Position numbers and translations under genes: made by a program
Shown: in pieces, positions 1-7,842 of the stretch
Position numbering within the stretch: the stretch's first letter is position 1
How the letters are laid out: each line of letters begins with the position of its first letter
Assembly: GCA_030412945.1 (NCBI GenBank)
Contig: JAUHJS010000008.1
Location: 1 to 64,000 of the forward strand
Direction of reading: 5' to 3'
Source: Shiella aurantiaca
Lineage (GTDB): Bacteria > Bacteroidota > Bacteroidia > Cytophagales > Cyclobacteriaceae
Length of the DNA stretch: 64,000 bases
The notes under the pieces: generated by a model
The model's input: only the letters and a program-made list of their open reading frames with translations
Told to the model about the DNA's origin: nothing
Databases searched by the model: none

Positions 1-67
1 TTGTTCTGAGTTACAACTTGTGATTAAAATCAATGTTAATATGAGTAATGCAGTGTTTTTCATAATT

Positions 68-206
68 GTAGGTAACGTTTTGCGGCTTGGCGTAGTGGCG
101 GACTTATAGCACAAAAGTTCAATCGAAGAACTGCACTTTAACCTACCACAAAAACTGCCATACGAAGCACTGTACCCGCCATTACGCCAAACCGCTGTTG
201 TGTGTA
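68..206 (-). repeat. attC-like palindromic site S3 (distal end of the HNH unit)
   Basis: This is an imperfect inverted repeat of about 139 bp. The arm near 80-101 (GGCTTGGCGTAGTGGCGG) is mirrored by the arm near 177-196. On the minus strand the outer cores read ACACAAC (203-197) and GTTACCT (76-70); the first is complementary to the GTTGTGT that opens the HNH unit at 1043. It is a diverged direct copy of the element at 1037-1171, with most of the interior identical. The shape, length and cores resemble integron attC sites; that assignment is inference. Confidence 0.7.
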
Positions 207-1030
207 GTTATTATTTCTTTAAATTTTTGTAGTCCAGTACTAATTCTATTTTCTAAAACACCTGGGACCATTGAATGCTTGTTATATATTGGATGTGGAC
301 AAATTGAGAAAGTTCCCAGATTTGTATCTAATTCTAAATTTGAACCTACAAAACAAAGATTACTAATTTGTCCAGAACTCTTTTTTGCATTAAAAAATAT
401 TCCATTGGGAGATATTTTTATTTCATGGTTATTGTACCAAAGTTTTCCAGTTAAAATTAATGGGATTTGTTTTGCGTTAATTTCTATTGAAATATCATAT
501 TTTTTGTTTCGGATTATTAACCATTGGAAACTGCTTTCGATGTCCCAAGGTAAATAATCGCCAGATTTCCATTCATTTTCAACTATCTCAAGGATTAACT
601 TATTTTCTTTATTGTATAGTTTTAATGATAATTCTAATTGTCCTTCTGAATTTATTTTAATACTAATTAAATTGTTATTATCAATACTAATTATAGAATT
701 ATCTGTAATAAATTGATTATCTCCCAATGTAATAACAAGTGAATTTTGATTTACTTTTAAAAAACCTTCCGCTTTCTTATTCCTAATATTTAAAGGGTGA
801 TTTTTTAATTTCCTTTGTTCCTCAAGATTCATAGCGCCAACTGTTGCTTCATGATGGCAATAAGGACATAAACACATCATATCTTCAACTCTAAAATGCG
901 GATCAATTTTGGTGTAAGGTATTATATGATGATATTCTATTATTGGTTTTCCACATTTACAACAACCAAATCCAGACTCTTGTCGGAGTCTTCTTTTTAC
1001 GTCACTTGGTATTGGGTTCCTTTTGTCCAT
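182..1030 (-). CDS. HNH endonuclease domain protein
   Basis: A 282-residue protein with an N-terminal HNH nuclease fold. Zinc-type cysteines lie at about residues 23-26 (CCKC) and 53-58 (CLCPYC), the His pair HHI at about 34-36, and a closing HH at 59-60. HNH domains cut or nick DNA. The remaining 210 residues are strand-rich and match no family I recognise. I start at the ATG at 1030, eight bases after the GTTGTGT core of the upstream palindrome; an upstream TTG would lie inside that core. The last residues and the TAA stop (184-182) are encoded by the arm of the downstream palindrome. The gene is AT-rich compared with the chromosome and looks like the cargo of an integron-like cassette. It could be a defence or toxin-type nuclease, but nothing here decides that. 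Confidence 0.75.
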   Translation of the reverse strand: MDKRNPIPSDVKRRLRQESGFGCCKCGKPIIEYHHIIPYTKIDPHFRVEDMMCLCPYCHHEATVGAMNLEEQRKLKNHPLNIRNKKAEGFLKVNQNSLVITLGDNQFITDNSIISIDNNNLISIKINSEGQLELSLKLYNKENKLILEIVENEWKSGDYLPWDIESSFQWLIIRNKKYDISIEINAKQIPLILTGKLWYNNHEIKISPNGIFFNAKKSSGQISNLCFVGSNLELDTNLGTFSICPHPIYNKHSMVPGVLENRISTGLQKFKEIITTHNSGLA

Positions 1031-1036
1031 AATTAC

Positions 1037-1171
1037 ACACAACGTTTTGGGGCTTGGCGTAGTGGCGGATTTTTAGCACAAAAGTTCAATCGAAGAACTG
1101 CACTTGAACCTACCACAAAACTGTCATACGAAGCACTGAACCCGCCATTACGCCAAGCCGCTGTTAGGTGC
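1037..1171 (-). repeat. attC-like palindromic site S2
   Basis: An imperfect palindrome of about 135 bp; the arms GGCTTGGCGTAGTGGCGG (near 1052) and CCGCCATTACGCCAAGCC (near 1143) pair over 18 bp. Reading the minus strand, it opens with GCACCTAAC (1171-1163), an exact RYYYAAC core, and closes with GTTGTGT (1043-1037). The first core is complementary to the GTTAGGTGC that opens the barrel/kinase/regulator unit at 4739, and the second opens the HNH unit. It is a near-copy of the element at 68-206. Confidence 0.75.
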
Positions 1172-1236
1172 TGGCCTTCTTGTTTTTCGTTCGACTAAGA
1201 TACTTTTTTTATGTTTAAGTCAGTCGTTTTTGAGGT

Positions 1237-2625
1237 CTAAAATGCTTGTCCAATACCGAAGTAAAATAATCTGTCTTCTTTTGAATGTCCATAGTCAAAT
1301 GATAAAACGGTGGATTGATTCCAAGCAATTCTAAGTCCACCGCCATAGGAAGTTTTAATGTTTTTAAAGTTCAAGTCTTGCCAACGGTCTCTTACTGTAC
1401 CTGCGTCAAAGAACGGTGCTACTCCAAAGGCAAATCTTTGCTTTCCAATTTGAGTTTCTGCAAGTCTAACTCTCAATTCTACATTGGTAAACCACATTGA
1501 ACGAGCCAAAAATCGGTTGGCTCGATAGCCACGCAATGATTGTCTGCCACCCAATGCGTTGATACTTCCTTCTGGACTCCATTGGTCTTGAAATTCAAAA
1601 AATGGTGCATTGTTTCCAAAAATGTTTCCGACACCGAATCGTCCTGCTAAAACAGTCCTTTTTCCAACTGGTATTTTCTGATAGGCTCGTCCTTGAATGA
1701 AAAGTTTATCAAAATCGAATTGTGAACCAATGTATTTACTGGAATATTCATTTGCTATTTCAAAGTAATAACCTTTTGTAGGGTCGGGTTCAAAATCTCT
1801 TGTGTCAAAAATCAACGCTGTTTGAATAATGGAAACCCAACCACCGTCAACGCCCGAAATTAAACCGTTTTCAAAATCACGTCTTAAAAGTGAAATTCCG
1901 TTTGGAGCGGTCGTGTTCTGTCCTGTAATTGGGTCAATTGCATCCGCTTCCATTCCTTCAAAAGTGGCGTAGCTCAAATGTTGTATTTCATAACCACCCA
2001 TTATCCGCCACTTACCATTTCCAAGTGCATAATCGGCTTTAAGGTTGAGCATATATTCGGTTTCCCTAAATCGGTTTGAGAGTGCATCTGTTACCAAATC
2101 AGCTTCTCCAACTCCACCTGGTCTTACTATTTTTCTCGCTCTGTCAAATTCTTTATAGGTTGAAAAGGTTGTGTTTTCGTCCGAGGGTAATCGAAGTTGT
2201 CCGAGCGTGGATTCAGTTAGTCCAAAATAAAGGTTAGCAGGATTCTGTTGTGCTTTGAAGTCGACTTTAAATCTCCAACGTGTTCCTTTGTAGTAGGGAA
2301 CATCCAATTTTAAAATTAATTCTCTTGCATTTGAAGTGTAATAAGCCGCATTGGCTGTCAGTTTCATTAAATAAGGCGTGTAAGGGAATAAAGGGTTATC
2401 TCGGTTGCCATTCCAATAAATGTTTGTTCTTGCACCAAAGCCAAATCCCGTAACTGGGTCGGAAGAGAAGTCTGGAATTCCTGTAATAAATGTTCCTTCT
2501 TTCTTTTTAGCAAGGTCATCATCAGACATTCTTTTCGATTTGATGAATGAAAGACTATCTATTTCTTGAGCCTTTACGATGGTGATGGAGAACAGAATCA
2601 ACAAAGTTGCTATGATACGCTTCAT
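1237..2625 (-). CDS. BamA/TamA-type outer-membrane beta-barrel protein (surface antigen D15 family)
   Basis: A 462-residue protein with a Sec signal peptide at residues 1-19 (MKRIIATLLILFSITIVKAQ). The C-terminal half has the alternating strands of the bacterial surface antigen (Omp85) barrel, with an LRGYRANRF segment matching the conserved (V/I)RGY loop motif. It ends in a terminal Phe (GIGQAF), as expected of a BAM-recognised barrel. No POTRA repeats are visible, so it is a short family member rather than BamA itself. The ATG at 2625 is chosen because it starts the signal peptide. It lies 66 bp downstream of the histidine kinase in the same direction and shares its attC-like bracketed unit. 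Its role may be export or lipid/protein transport under control of that two-component system; this is inference. Confidence 0.75.
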   Translation of the reverse strand: MKRIIATLLILFSITIVKAQEIDSLSFIKSKRMSDDDLAKKKEGTFITGIPDFSSDPVTGFGFGARTNIYWNGNRDNPLFPYTPYLMKLTANAAYYTSNARELILKLDVPYYKGTRWRFKVDFKAQQNPANLYFGLTESTLGQLRLPSDENTTFSTYKEFDRARKIVRPGGVGEADLVTDALSNRFRETEYMLNLKADYALGNGKWRIMGGYEIQHLSYATFEGMEADAIDPITGQNTTAPNGISLLRRDFENGLISGVDGGWVSIIQTALIFDTRDFEPDPTKGYYFEIANEYSSKYIGSQFDFDKLFIQGRAYQKIPVGKRTVLAGRFGVGNIFGNNAPFFEFQDQWSPEGSINALGGRQSLRGYRANRFLARSMWFTNVELRVRLAETQIGKQRFAFGVAPFFDAGTVRDRWQDLNFKNIKTSYGGGLRIAWNQSTVLSFDYGHSKEDRLFYFGIGQAF

Positions 2626-2691
2626 AAATTGGATAATTTTTAAGTTACCCTGCAAAGTTCAGAAGCGATTTAGAAGAAATTTTGAATTGCC

Positions 2692-3978
2692 TTAGAAGCT
2701 GATTTTAAAAGTGTGTGTTTCTTTTTGAAAATCGTAGTAGATTTCCCAATGATGTCGTTTACATATTTGCTCAACAATAGCCAAGCCGAGCCCACTTCCT
2801 GAACTTTCGTCAGAAGCTTTTTTAAACCGTTTGAAAAGCTGTTCTTGCTCCAATGCAGTCCTTCCTGAATTGCTAATAATAAAGCCCGATTTGCTCAACT
2901 TAACTTCAACTGTTCCTTTTAGTAAGTTGTGCCTAATCGAGTTGAGCAATAAATTGTTGATTAGAATTTCAATCAAAATTCTATTTCCTGTAACGATACA
3001 ATCTTTTTCTATCGATGTTTTTAGGCTCAGTTCTTTGTTTGAAAAATGTTCTTGCAATTGCTCTATGCATTCTTGGGTTAATTCGCTTAAATTTATTGTT
3101 TCGCTATCATCAAACTGATGGTTTTCTATTTTGGCAAGCAACAAAAGATTTTTGTTAACTCGAGAAACCCTTGTCAACGCTTTATTGATGTCTTCAATTA
3201 GTTGATATTGCCTGTCTGTTAGAGCTTCTTTTTGCAGAAGTATATCCAGTTTGTTTTTAATGATTGCCAAAGGTGTTTGCAATTCGTGAGAGGCATTTTC
3301 GGTAAACTCTTTTTGAGATTTATAAACCGAAACAGTATGTTCTATTAATTTATTCAAAGCCACATTTAATTCTTCAAACTCAAGGATAGTTGATTTTTCA
3401 AATGAAATATTGCTTTGAGTATTGAGATTAAAGGCTTTTAACTTCGCCAAGGTGTTTCTGAAGGGTTGCCATAACTTGACGGATAGTCGTCTGTTTAGAA
3501 TCAGAAAACCGACAACCAAAATCAGAAAAAACAAAAAGGTTAGAATAGCGATTGCAACAACGGTTTCTTCGGTTTCTTCAACATTGGTTTCTAAGGTGAG
3601 TAAATAATTTTGTCCATTTATTTCAATCACTCTCGAAAGCCCACGAAATCGGTCAATATCTTCGTGGGTTACATAAGGATTTTTTCTAGATACTGTATAG
3701 GTGCTGTCCTTTCTGTTTTTTTCTAAAGTAGTCTTTTGCAGGTTTGTTCCGGGTTGAATTTTGTTCCAAAGCATTATACTTTGATTCAATTCGGTTTCGG
3801 ATAGATTTAAATTATTGAGTTCGTTTTCAGTTCTGTCGGCAACAATTTCATTGTGTTCATCTAACTCTCGAAGCCAAATGCTATCAACCAAATAAAGGTA
3901 TGCTGGAACACTTGCCGCTAAAACAATAAGTGCGTAAATGGTGAATGATTTAAGCGATTTGTTTAGTAATTTATTCAT
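2692..3978 (-). CDS. sensor histidine kinase (two-component, QseC/CusS-like)
   Basis: About 428 residues. A TM helix lies near residues 10-30, followed by a periplasmic sensor region to about 135 and a second TM near 138-160. The HisKA domain has the H-box ASHELQTPLAIIKNKL, the N-box is LLLNSIRHN and the G-box GSGLGLAIVEQI completes the HATPase domain. The start at 3978 forms an ATGA overlap with the stop of the response-regulator gene; an ATG at 3987 is also possible. With the adjacent regulator it forms a classic pair, and the barrel gene downstream is a likely target or partner. The periplasmic domain has no recognised fold. The whole operon sits between two attC-like palindromes. Confidence 0.9.
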   Translation of the reverse strand: MNKLLNKSLKSFTIYALIVLAASVPAYLYLVDSIWLRELDEHNEIVADRTENELNNLNLSETELNQSIMLWNKIQPGTNLQKTTLEKNRKDSTYTVSRKNPYVTHEDIDRFRGLSRVIEINGQNYLLTLETNVEETEETVVAIAILTFLFFLILVVGFLILNRRLSVKLWQPFRNTLAKLKAFNLNTQSNISFEKSTILEFEELNVALNKLIEHTVSVYKSQKEFTENASHELQTPLAIIKNKLDILLQKEALTDRQYQLIEDINKALTRVSRVNKNLLLLAKIENHQFDDSETINLSELTQECIEQLQEHFSNKELSLKTSIEKDCIVTGNRILIEILINNLLLNSIRHNLLKGTVEVKLSKSGFIISNSGRTALEQEQLFKRFKKASDESSGSGLGLAIVEQICKRHHWEIYYDFQKETHTFKISF

Positions 3979-4649
3979 CCTTCCCATTTATAACCTGTTC
4001 CGTAAACAGTCTTTAAGTAACTTTCGCATCCTGCTTCACTTAATTTCTTTTTGAGATTTTTGATATGAGCATACACAAAATCGTGATTGTCTAACATATC
4101 GGCAAAATCGCCTGAAAGATGTTCAGCCAAGGTGCTTTTTGAAATTACTCTGTTTTTATTCCCGATAAAGTAGAGCAGTAAATCAAATTCTTTTTTGGTC
4201 AGAATAACAGGATTGTTATGAACTAGAATAGTCTTTGCAAGTAAGTCTATTTCTAATTCATTTTGTCGAACGGTATTTGAATTTCCGAATTGTTTTCTAC
4301 GGATAACGGAGTAAATTCTTGCAGCTAATTCCGAAAGATGAAAAGGCTTTGTCAAATAGTCGTCTGCACCAATTTGTAAGCCTTTTATTTTGTCGTCCAA
4401 GGCGTTTTTTGCCGAAATAATAATTACACCGTCTTGTTTGTCTTGTCTTTTGAGTTCTTCTAAAATGTTCATTCCGTTGCCGTCTGGCAACATAATGTCT
4501 AATAAGATGCAGTCGTAATGAAATGATTCGATTTTCTCCAATGCTTGATTATAAGTTCGGGCAAACTCACACAAATAGTTTTCTTCCGAAAGATATTCGG
4601 AAATGCTGTCGGCAAGTTCGTTTTCGTCTTCTATAATCAGTATTTTCAT
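3975..4649 (-). CDS. OmpR/PhoB-type response regulator
   Basis: 224 residues. The receiver domain (1-115) has acidic residues near the N-terminus (IEDE), the phospho-acceptor Asp in LLDIMLPDGNG and Lys in LTKPF. The winged-helix DNA-binding domain (about 130-222) ends in the typical YGTGYKWEG. It is translationally coupled to the kinase gene through ATGA. Its start lies about 80 bp after the GTTAGGTGC core that opens this unit, so a promoter within that leader, or read-through from upstream, must drive it. Confidence 0.92.
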   Translation of the reverse strand: MKILIIEDENELADSISEYLSEENYLCEFARTYNQALEKIESFHYDCILLDIMLPDGNGMNILEELKRQDKQDGVIIISAKNALDDKIKGLQIGADDYLTKPFHLSELAARIYSVIRRKQFGNSNTVRQNELEIDLLAKTILVHNNPVILTKKEFDLLLYFIGNKNRVISKSTLAEHLSGDFADMLDNHDFVYAHIKNLKKKLSEAGCESYLKTVYGTGYKWEG

Positions 4650-4730
4650 TCGTCAAAGTTACCATTTCAATTTTGTAGAAATTTTGAATTTGGTTGTTGG
4701 TTTGTCTCGGTGGTGTCGTTCTTTAGGCTT

Positions 4731-4866
4731 GCACCTAACGGTTTGCAGCTATAAGAAGTTGGCGATTTCGAAGCACTTCACTGTCAACCAAGCACGAACT
4801 TTGATAGAAGCACAAAGCTTGATTTAACCACTGAACCGCCAATTTCTTATAGGTGCTGTTATAGGC
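4731..4866 (-). repeat. attC-like palindromic site S1
   Basis: A 136-bp imperfect palindrome. The arms CTATAAGAAGTTGGCG (near 4749) and CGCCAATTTCTTATAG (near 4837) pair over 16 bp with one mismatch. On the minus strand the outer cores are GCCTATAAC (4866-4858), complementary to the start of the lycopene cyclase unit at 6127, and GTTAGGTGC (4739-4731), which opens the next unit. Its interior differs from the sites at 68 and 1037, as expected if each cassette carries its own site. Confidence 0.75.
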
Positions 4867-4935
4867 TGTGTTTCTTCTCACCTCATATTTCTAAACATTA
4901 ACATATTCATTAATTTATACATCTATGCTACTTTA

Positions 4936-6087
4936 TTACGTTAACAGTTGCTTAAGACCAGATGATATAAATGGTGCAAGGGGGACACTATTTCTAATTC
5001 TAAATTCATCTAAGTGTGTGCTTTCATCAGCTAAAAATGCTAAAACTCTCTCTGGATTATTTTTTTTGAATAAGTCTGTAAAGATTTTTTCTCCACTATA
5101 TTTTTTTTCAATCAAAACGTCAAGCAATGTTAAATCGTACCAGCGAAACATCTTTTCTCTAAAAGTATGGGCCAAAATTGGCTTTTTATTTTCAATTAAT
5201 TTATTTGCTATTTTTTTAACTTTCTTATGTACAGATCTAAATGTGTATCCTGTGCTAGCTTTGGTGTAGCCACCAGTTGTTCCAATATTTATTATATTTG
5301 ATTCCTTATTTTGGTTGGAATTAAATTTAACTTTAGTCATAGGGATTACGCCAAATTCCTTGTGGATGATTTTGTATTTCTCAATAAGCAATTTCTCCTT
5401 AATATATTTTTTTAATTGAAAAGCGTATTCCTCTCTATCTAATAAACTCTCACTGAATAAAGTATATTCAACTAAAGCTTCATCAGCTTGAGTAGGTAGT
5501 ACATACATAAATGTAACTCCATTATCTTGTGGTAGAGTAAAATCCATTAAGGTACCAATGCTCTTATCAAAATGATTGTTATCTAACTTTATAAACCAAC
5601 CTTCAAAATGTTGTAGCAAAGTATCTTTTTGTGACATAATTGGAGTATATAAATTAGTTGAGTTAAAAACATATATCGAATTATATTCTCCCAAATCAGT
5701 TTCAACACGAACCAAGCTATCTATATCATAAATTGCTTTTATAGTTTCTATTTTGAATTCAACATTATTATCTATAGCTTTATTTATAATAAAATTGTAG
5801 TAGTCAATAGACTTAATTAATTTATACTCATATTTTTTAAGTTCAAAAATTCGATTTAATGATGGGGACTCAAACTTAAGTTTATTCCATTTGGCACTGA
5901 CTAAGTGTTCGTAAAATTCTTTTTCTTTTTCCCAAAAGCACCAAGTCCTGTCGTTATTATTTTTCCTGTCGCTATCAATAACTAGAATTCTTTTATTTTT
6001 CAAGGTTGGTTCCTCGAGTATGTAATAAAGTAAGGTTAGTCCTGCTAGTCCACCACCTGCAATTATATAATCATAAGTTTTATTCAT
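4936..6087 (-). CDS. crtY: lycopene beta-cyclase, CrtY type
   Basis: 383 residues. An N-terminal FAD/NAD(P) dinucleotide-binding motif DYIIAGGGLAGLTLLY is followed by the CrtY-family signature NNDRTWCFWE and, near residue 272, GTTGGYTKASTGYTF. It should cyclise the psi-ends of lycopene to beta-ionone rings at the membrane, in carotenoid synthesis. The length is normal for CrtY. No other carotenoid gene is in the window; the gene stands alone between two attC-like elements with a GTTATAGGC core at its head and the complementary GCCTATAAC at its tail. It is markedly AT-rich. That setting suggests acquisition as a cassette; whether it is the sole cyclase of the genome cannot be seen here. Confidence 0.88.
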   Translation of the reverse strand: MNKTYDYIIAGGGLAGLTLLYYILEEPTLKNKRILVIDSDRKNNNDRTWCFWEKEKEFYEHLVSAKWNKLKFESPSLNRIFELKKYEYKLIKSIDYYNFIINKAIDNNVEFKIETIKAIYDIDSLVRVETDLGEYNSIYVFNSTNLYTPIMSQKDTLLQHFEGWFIKLDNNHFDKSIGTLMDFTLPQDNGVTFMYVLPTQADEALVEYTLFSESLLDREEYAFQLKKYIKEKLLIEKYKIIHKEFGVIPMTKVKFNSNQNKESNIINIGTTGGYTKASTGYTFRSVHKKVKKIANKLIENKKPILAHTFREKMFRWYDLTLLDVLIEKKYSGEKIFTDLFKKNNPERVLAFLADESTHLDEFRIRNSVPLAPFISSGLKQLLT

Positions 6088-6118
6088 TCATCTTTTGATT
6101 GAGTTGTTCTTTAACATA

Positions 6119-6162
6119 GCCTATAACTTCTGTATAATCGCCACTGTGGCGGTTATATCCGC
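6119..6162 (-). repeat. short conserved palindrome S0 between recombinase and first cassette (attI-like candidate)
   Basis: A 25-bp near-perfect palindrome (6133-6157; halves TATAATCGCCAC and GTGGCGGTTATA, one mismatched pair) preceded by GCCTATAAC. On the minus strand it reads from GCGGATATAACC to CAGAAGTTATAGGC, ending in the GTT core that opens the lycopene cyclase unit. It aligns along its whole length with the element at 18728-18768 (about 24 of 35 bases outside the core), which also precedes the first unit of a cassette-like locus. It may extend to 6178, where CACCTAGC resembles a decayed RYYYAAC core. A role as primary insertion site is inferred. Confidence 0.65.
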
Positions 6163-6252
6163 ATTGGTGCTAGGTGGCAAAACACCGCTTGGTTTGTTAA
6201 ATGAACGTTATTTACAAGAATATTCCAAATCCCCTTTCATCATTTATTGCCA

Positions 6253-7680
6253 TTATACGTGCAAGAAACTCGCGGGACTTTTGATCGCTCCCAAATAGCG
6301 CTGGCTTACATGCGTGTATATCTCTGTGGTTTTGCTTGAATTGTGCCCCAGCAATTGCTGTATATATCGAAGGTCGGTACCATTTTCGAGCAGGTGCGTA
6401 GCAAAAGAATGCCGTAGCATATGTGGGCTCACATGTTTTTTAATACCTGCTTTTTCTAGGCTCTGCTTTAGTATATTGGCCACACTTCTGGCCGAATATT
6501 TTCCGCCAAACTGACCGTTGAACAGGTATTCTTTGGGCTGGTACTCTTTTAGGTAGGCCTCTAGTAAACCTCCAAAATTAGAAGGAAACAATGTGTATCT
6601 ATCTTTCTTCCCTTTTCCGGCTACCACTTTTATCAAGCCCCTTTCTCGCTCTATATCATATATTTTTAATGATATAAGCTCGTTCATCCTCAGTCCCGAA
6701 CCATAAAGTAGAAGCAGCGCCAGTTTATGCTTAATATTTTCCGCTGCAGCTATCAGCCTTGCTATTTCTTCTTTACTGATCACTTTGGGCAATTGGTCTT
6801 CCCGCTTGGGGCGCAGCACTTGGTCTAGCTTAAGCTCTTGACCGCATATGAAGTGAAAATATAGCTTTATGGCATTTACCGACTGGTTGATACTAGAGGT
6901 AGATAGCCCTTCTTCCCTCATCTGGGCATGGTAGCGGTTAATTTCCTCTGGGCTAAAGTCCCGTAGACCGGTCAAAGTCACCTTTTCCTTTATCAGAAAT
7001 CGGTTTATGAGCCTATAATAGGTTTCTATTGAATTATCGCTATAGTTTTTCAGTCGCATAAACTCTAAAAAACCTTGCGTACAGGTGTACATCGTATTGG
7101 ATAGCCCTTGGTCCAAATACGCTTTTCGCAGCTCCATGTCGTTAATTTGCAAACCATTCCGAAACCGTACATAGCAGATGCCTTTCATAGTGGCCAGTAG
7201 GGTTTTGAACAAGGCCACATCCGAGCGGCTCACCATGCAGCGATACGTTTTTGACCACCGTACGCCTTCTATTCCTTTCAGTGCCCGCCAGATTTGGGTA
7301 TTGTAATTGAACTTATACTGAACAATCAGCCTCCCTTCATGCACGAAAGGCGCCACCCACAAAATAGCCTCCTCTTTTGCATCAGCCATACTTTTAGGCT
7401 CGGGTTTGAGTTCCCAGGTGCTGGGCCGATCAAAGTCCACCTTATTTAATGCATAGGTAGACACACGGTATTCGGGCGCGCAGAGGTTTACCAGCATGTC
7501 AATATTCTGCGTGTTCAACTTAAATGTATACTCCCTCTGCTGCGAGTCGCTGCTAATCCATTGACAGCCCGCCAAGCGAGATGTCAGTTCCTTATCATTT
7601 ACCCAAGAGAAATACACAACCAAACCCTCATCGGTTTGCCTTTTCTTTAGATAAATTCCTTTGTAGCGCGATGGGTTCAT
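6253..7680 (-). CDS. tyrosine recombinase with duplicated N-terminal module
   Basis: 475 residues. The catalytic domain has the full set: Arg at about 331 (GSGLRMNEL), Lys in GKGKKDR, H-x-x-R at 420-423 (HMLRHSF), His at 446 (LLGHNS) and the nucleophile Tyr at 455 (IYTHVS). A SAM-like core-binding domain covers about 195-290. The first 180 residues hold two similar modules (about 8-65 and 110-170), each a hydrophobic strand pair, then G-x-x-W and a basic stretch. Integron integrases share this SAM-like and catalytic layout but carry an extra insertion before the HxxR box; it is absent here, so the enzyme is nearer XerC/D. It is transcribed towards the cassette array, with its 3' end 91 bp from the S0 palindrome. 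A typical XerD is about 300 residues. Confidence 0.9.
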   Translation of the reverse strand: MNPSRYKGIYLKKRQTDEGLVVYFSWVNDKELTSRLAGCQWISSDSQQREYTFKLNTQNIDMLVNLCAPEYRVSTYALNKVDFDRPSTWELKPEPKSMADAKEEAILWVAPFVHEGRLIVQYKFNYNTQIWRALKGIEGVRWSKTYRCMVSRSDVALFKTLLATMKGICYVRFRNGLQINDMELRKAYLDQGLSNTMYTCTQGFLEFMRLKNYSDNSIETYYRLINRFLIKEKVTLTGLRDFSPEEINRYHAQMREEGLSTSSINQSVNAIKLYFHFICGQELKLDQVLRPKREDQLPKVISKEEIARLIAAAENIKHKLALLLLYGSGLRMNELISLKIYDIERERGLIKVVAGKGKKDRYTLFPSNFGGLLEAYLKEYQPKEYLFNGQFGGKYSARSVANILKQSLEKAGIKKHVSPHMLRHSFATHLLENGTDLRYIQQLLGHNSSKTTEIYTHVSQRYLGAIKSPASFLHV

Positions 7681-7736
7681 AATTGATTGATTTAGGTGAA
7701 TCCATCGAATTACCTAAAAACCATAGACCTTACCCA

Positions 7737-7776
7737 ATTAATAAACGGATATAAACGGATATAGCCGTTTATTAAT
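7737..7776. promoter_or_regulatory. inverted-repeat operator candidate upstream of the recombinase
   Basis: Perfect 12-bp arms ATTAATAAACGG (7737-7748) and CCGTTTATTAAT (7765-7776) flank a 16-bp spacer that holds a third ATAAACGG half-site (7751-7758). It lies 57 bp upstream of the recombinase start and 67 bp upstream of the divergent zinc-ribbon gene. Spaced half-sites of this sort are typical of repressor or recombinase autoregulation; which protein binds is unknown. Confidence 0.5.
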
Positions 7777-7842
7777 ACGGATAATCCCTTGCCAATTAAG
7801 GGCATACCCATTATTTTCAATCAATTACCAAAACCCATCAGC

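Noticed and set aside
6253..7680. Classical integron integrase (IntI)
   Set aside because: All tyrosine-recombinase residues are there, but the IntI-specific insertion before the HxxR box is absent and the N-terminus is far longer, so the IntI name is not used.
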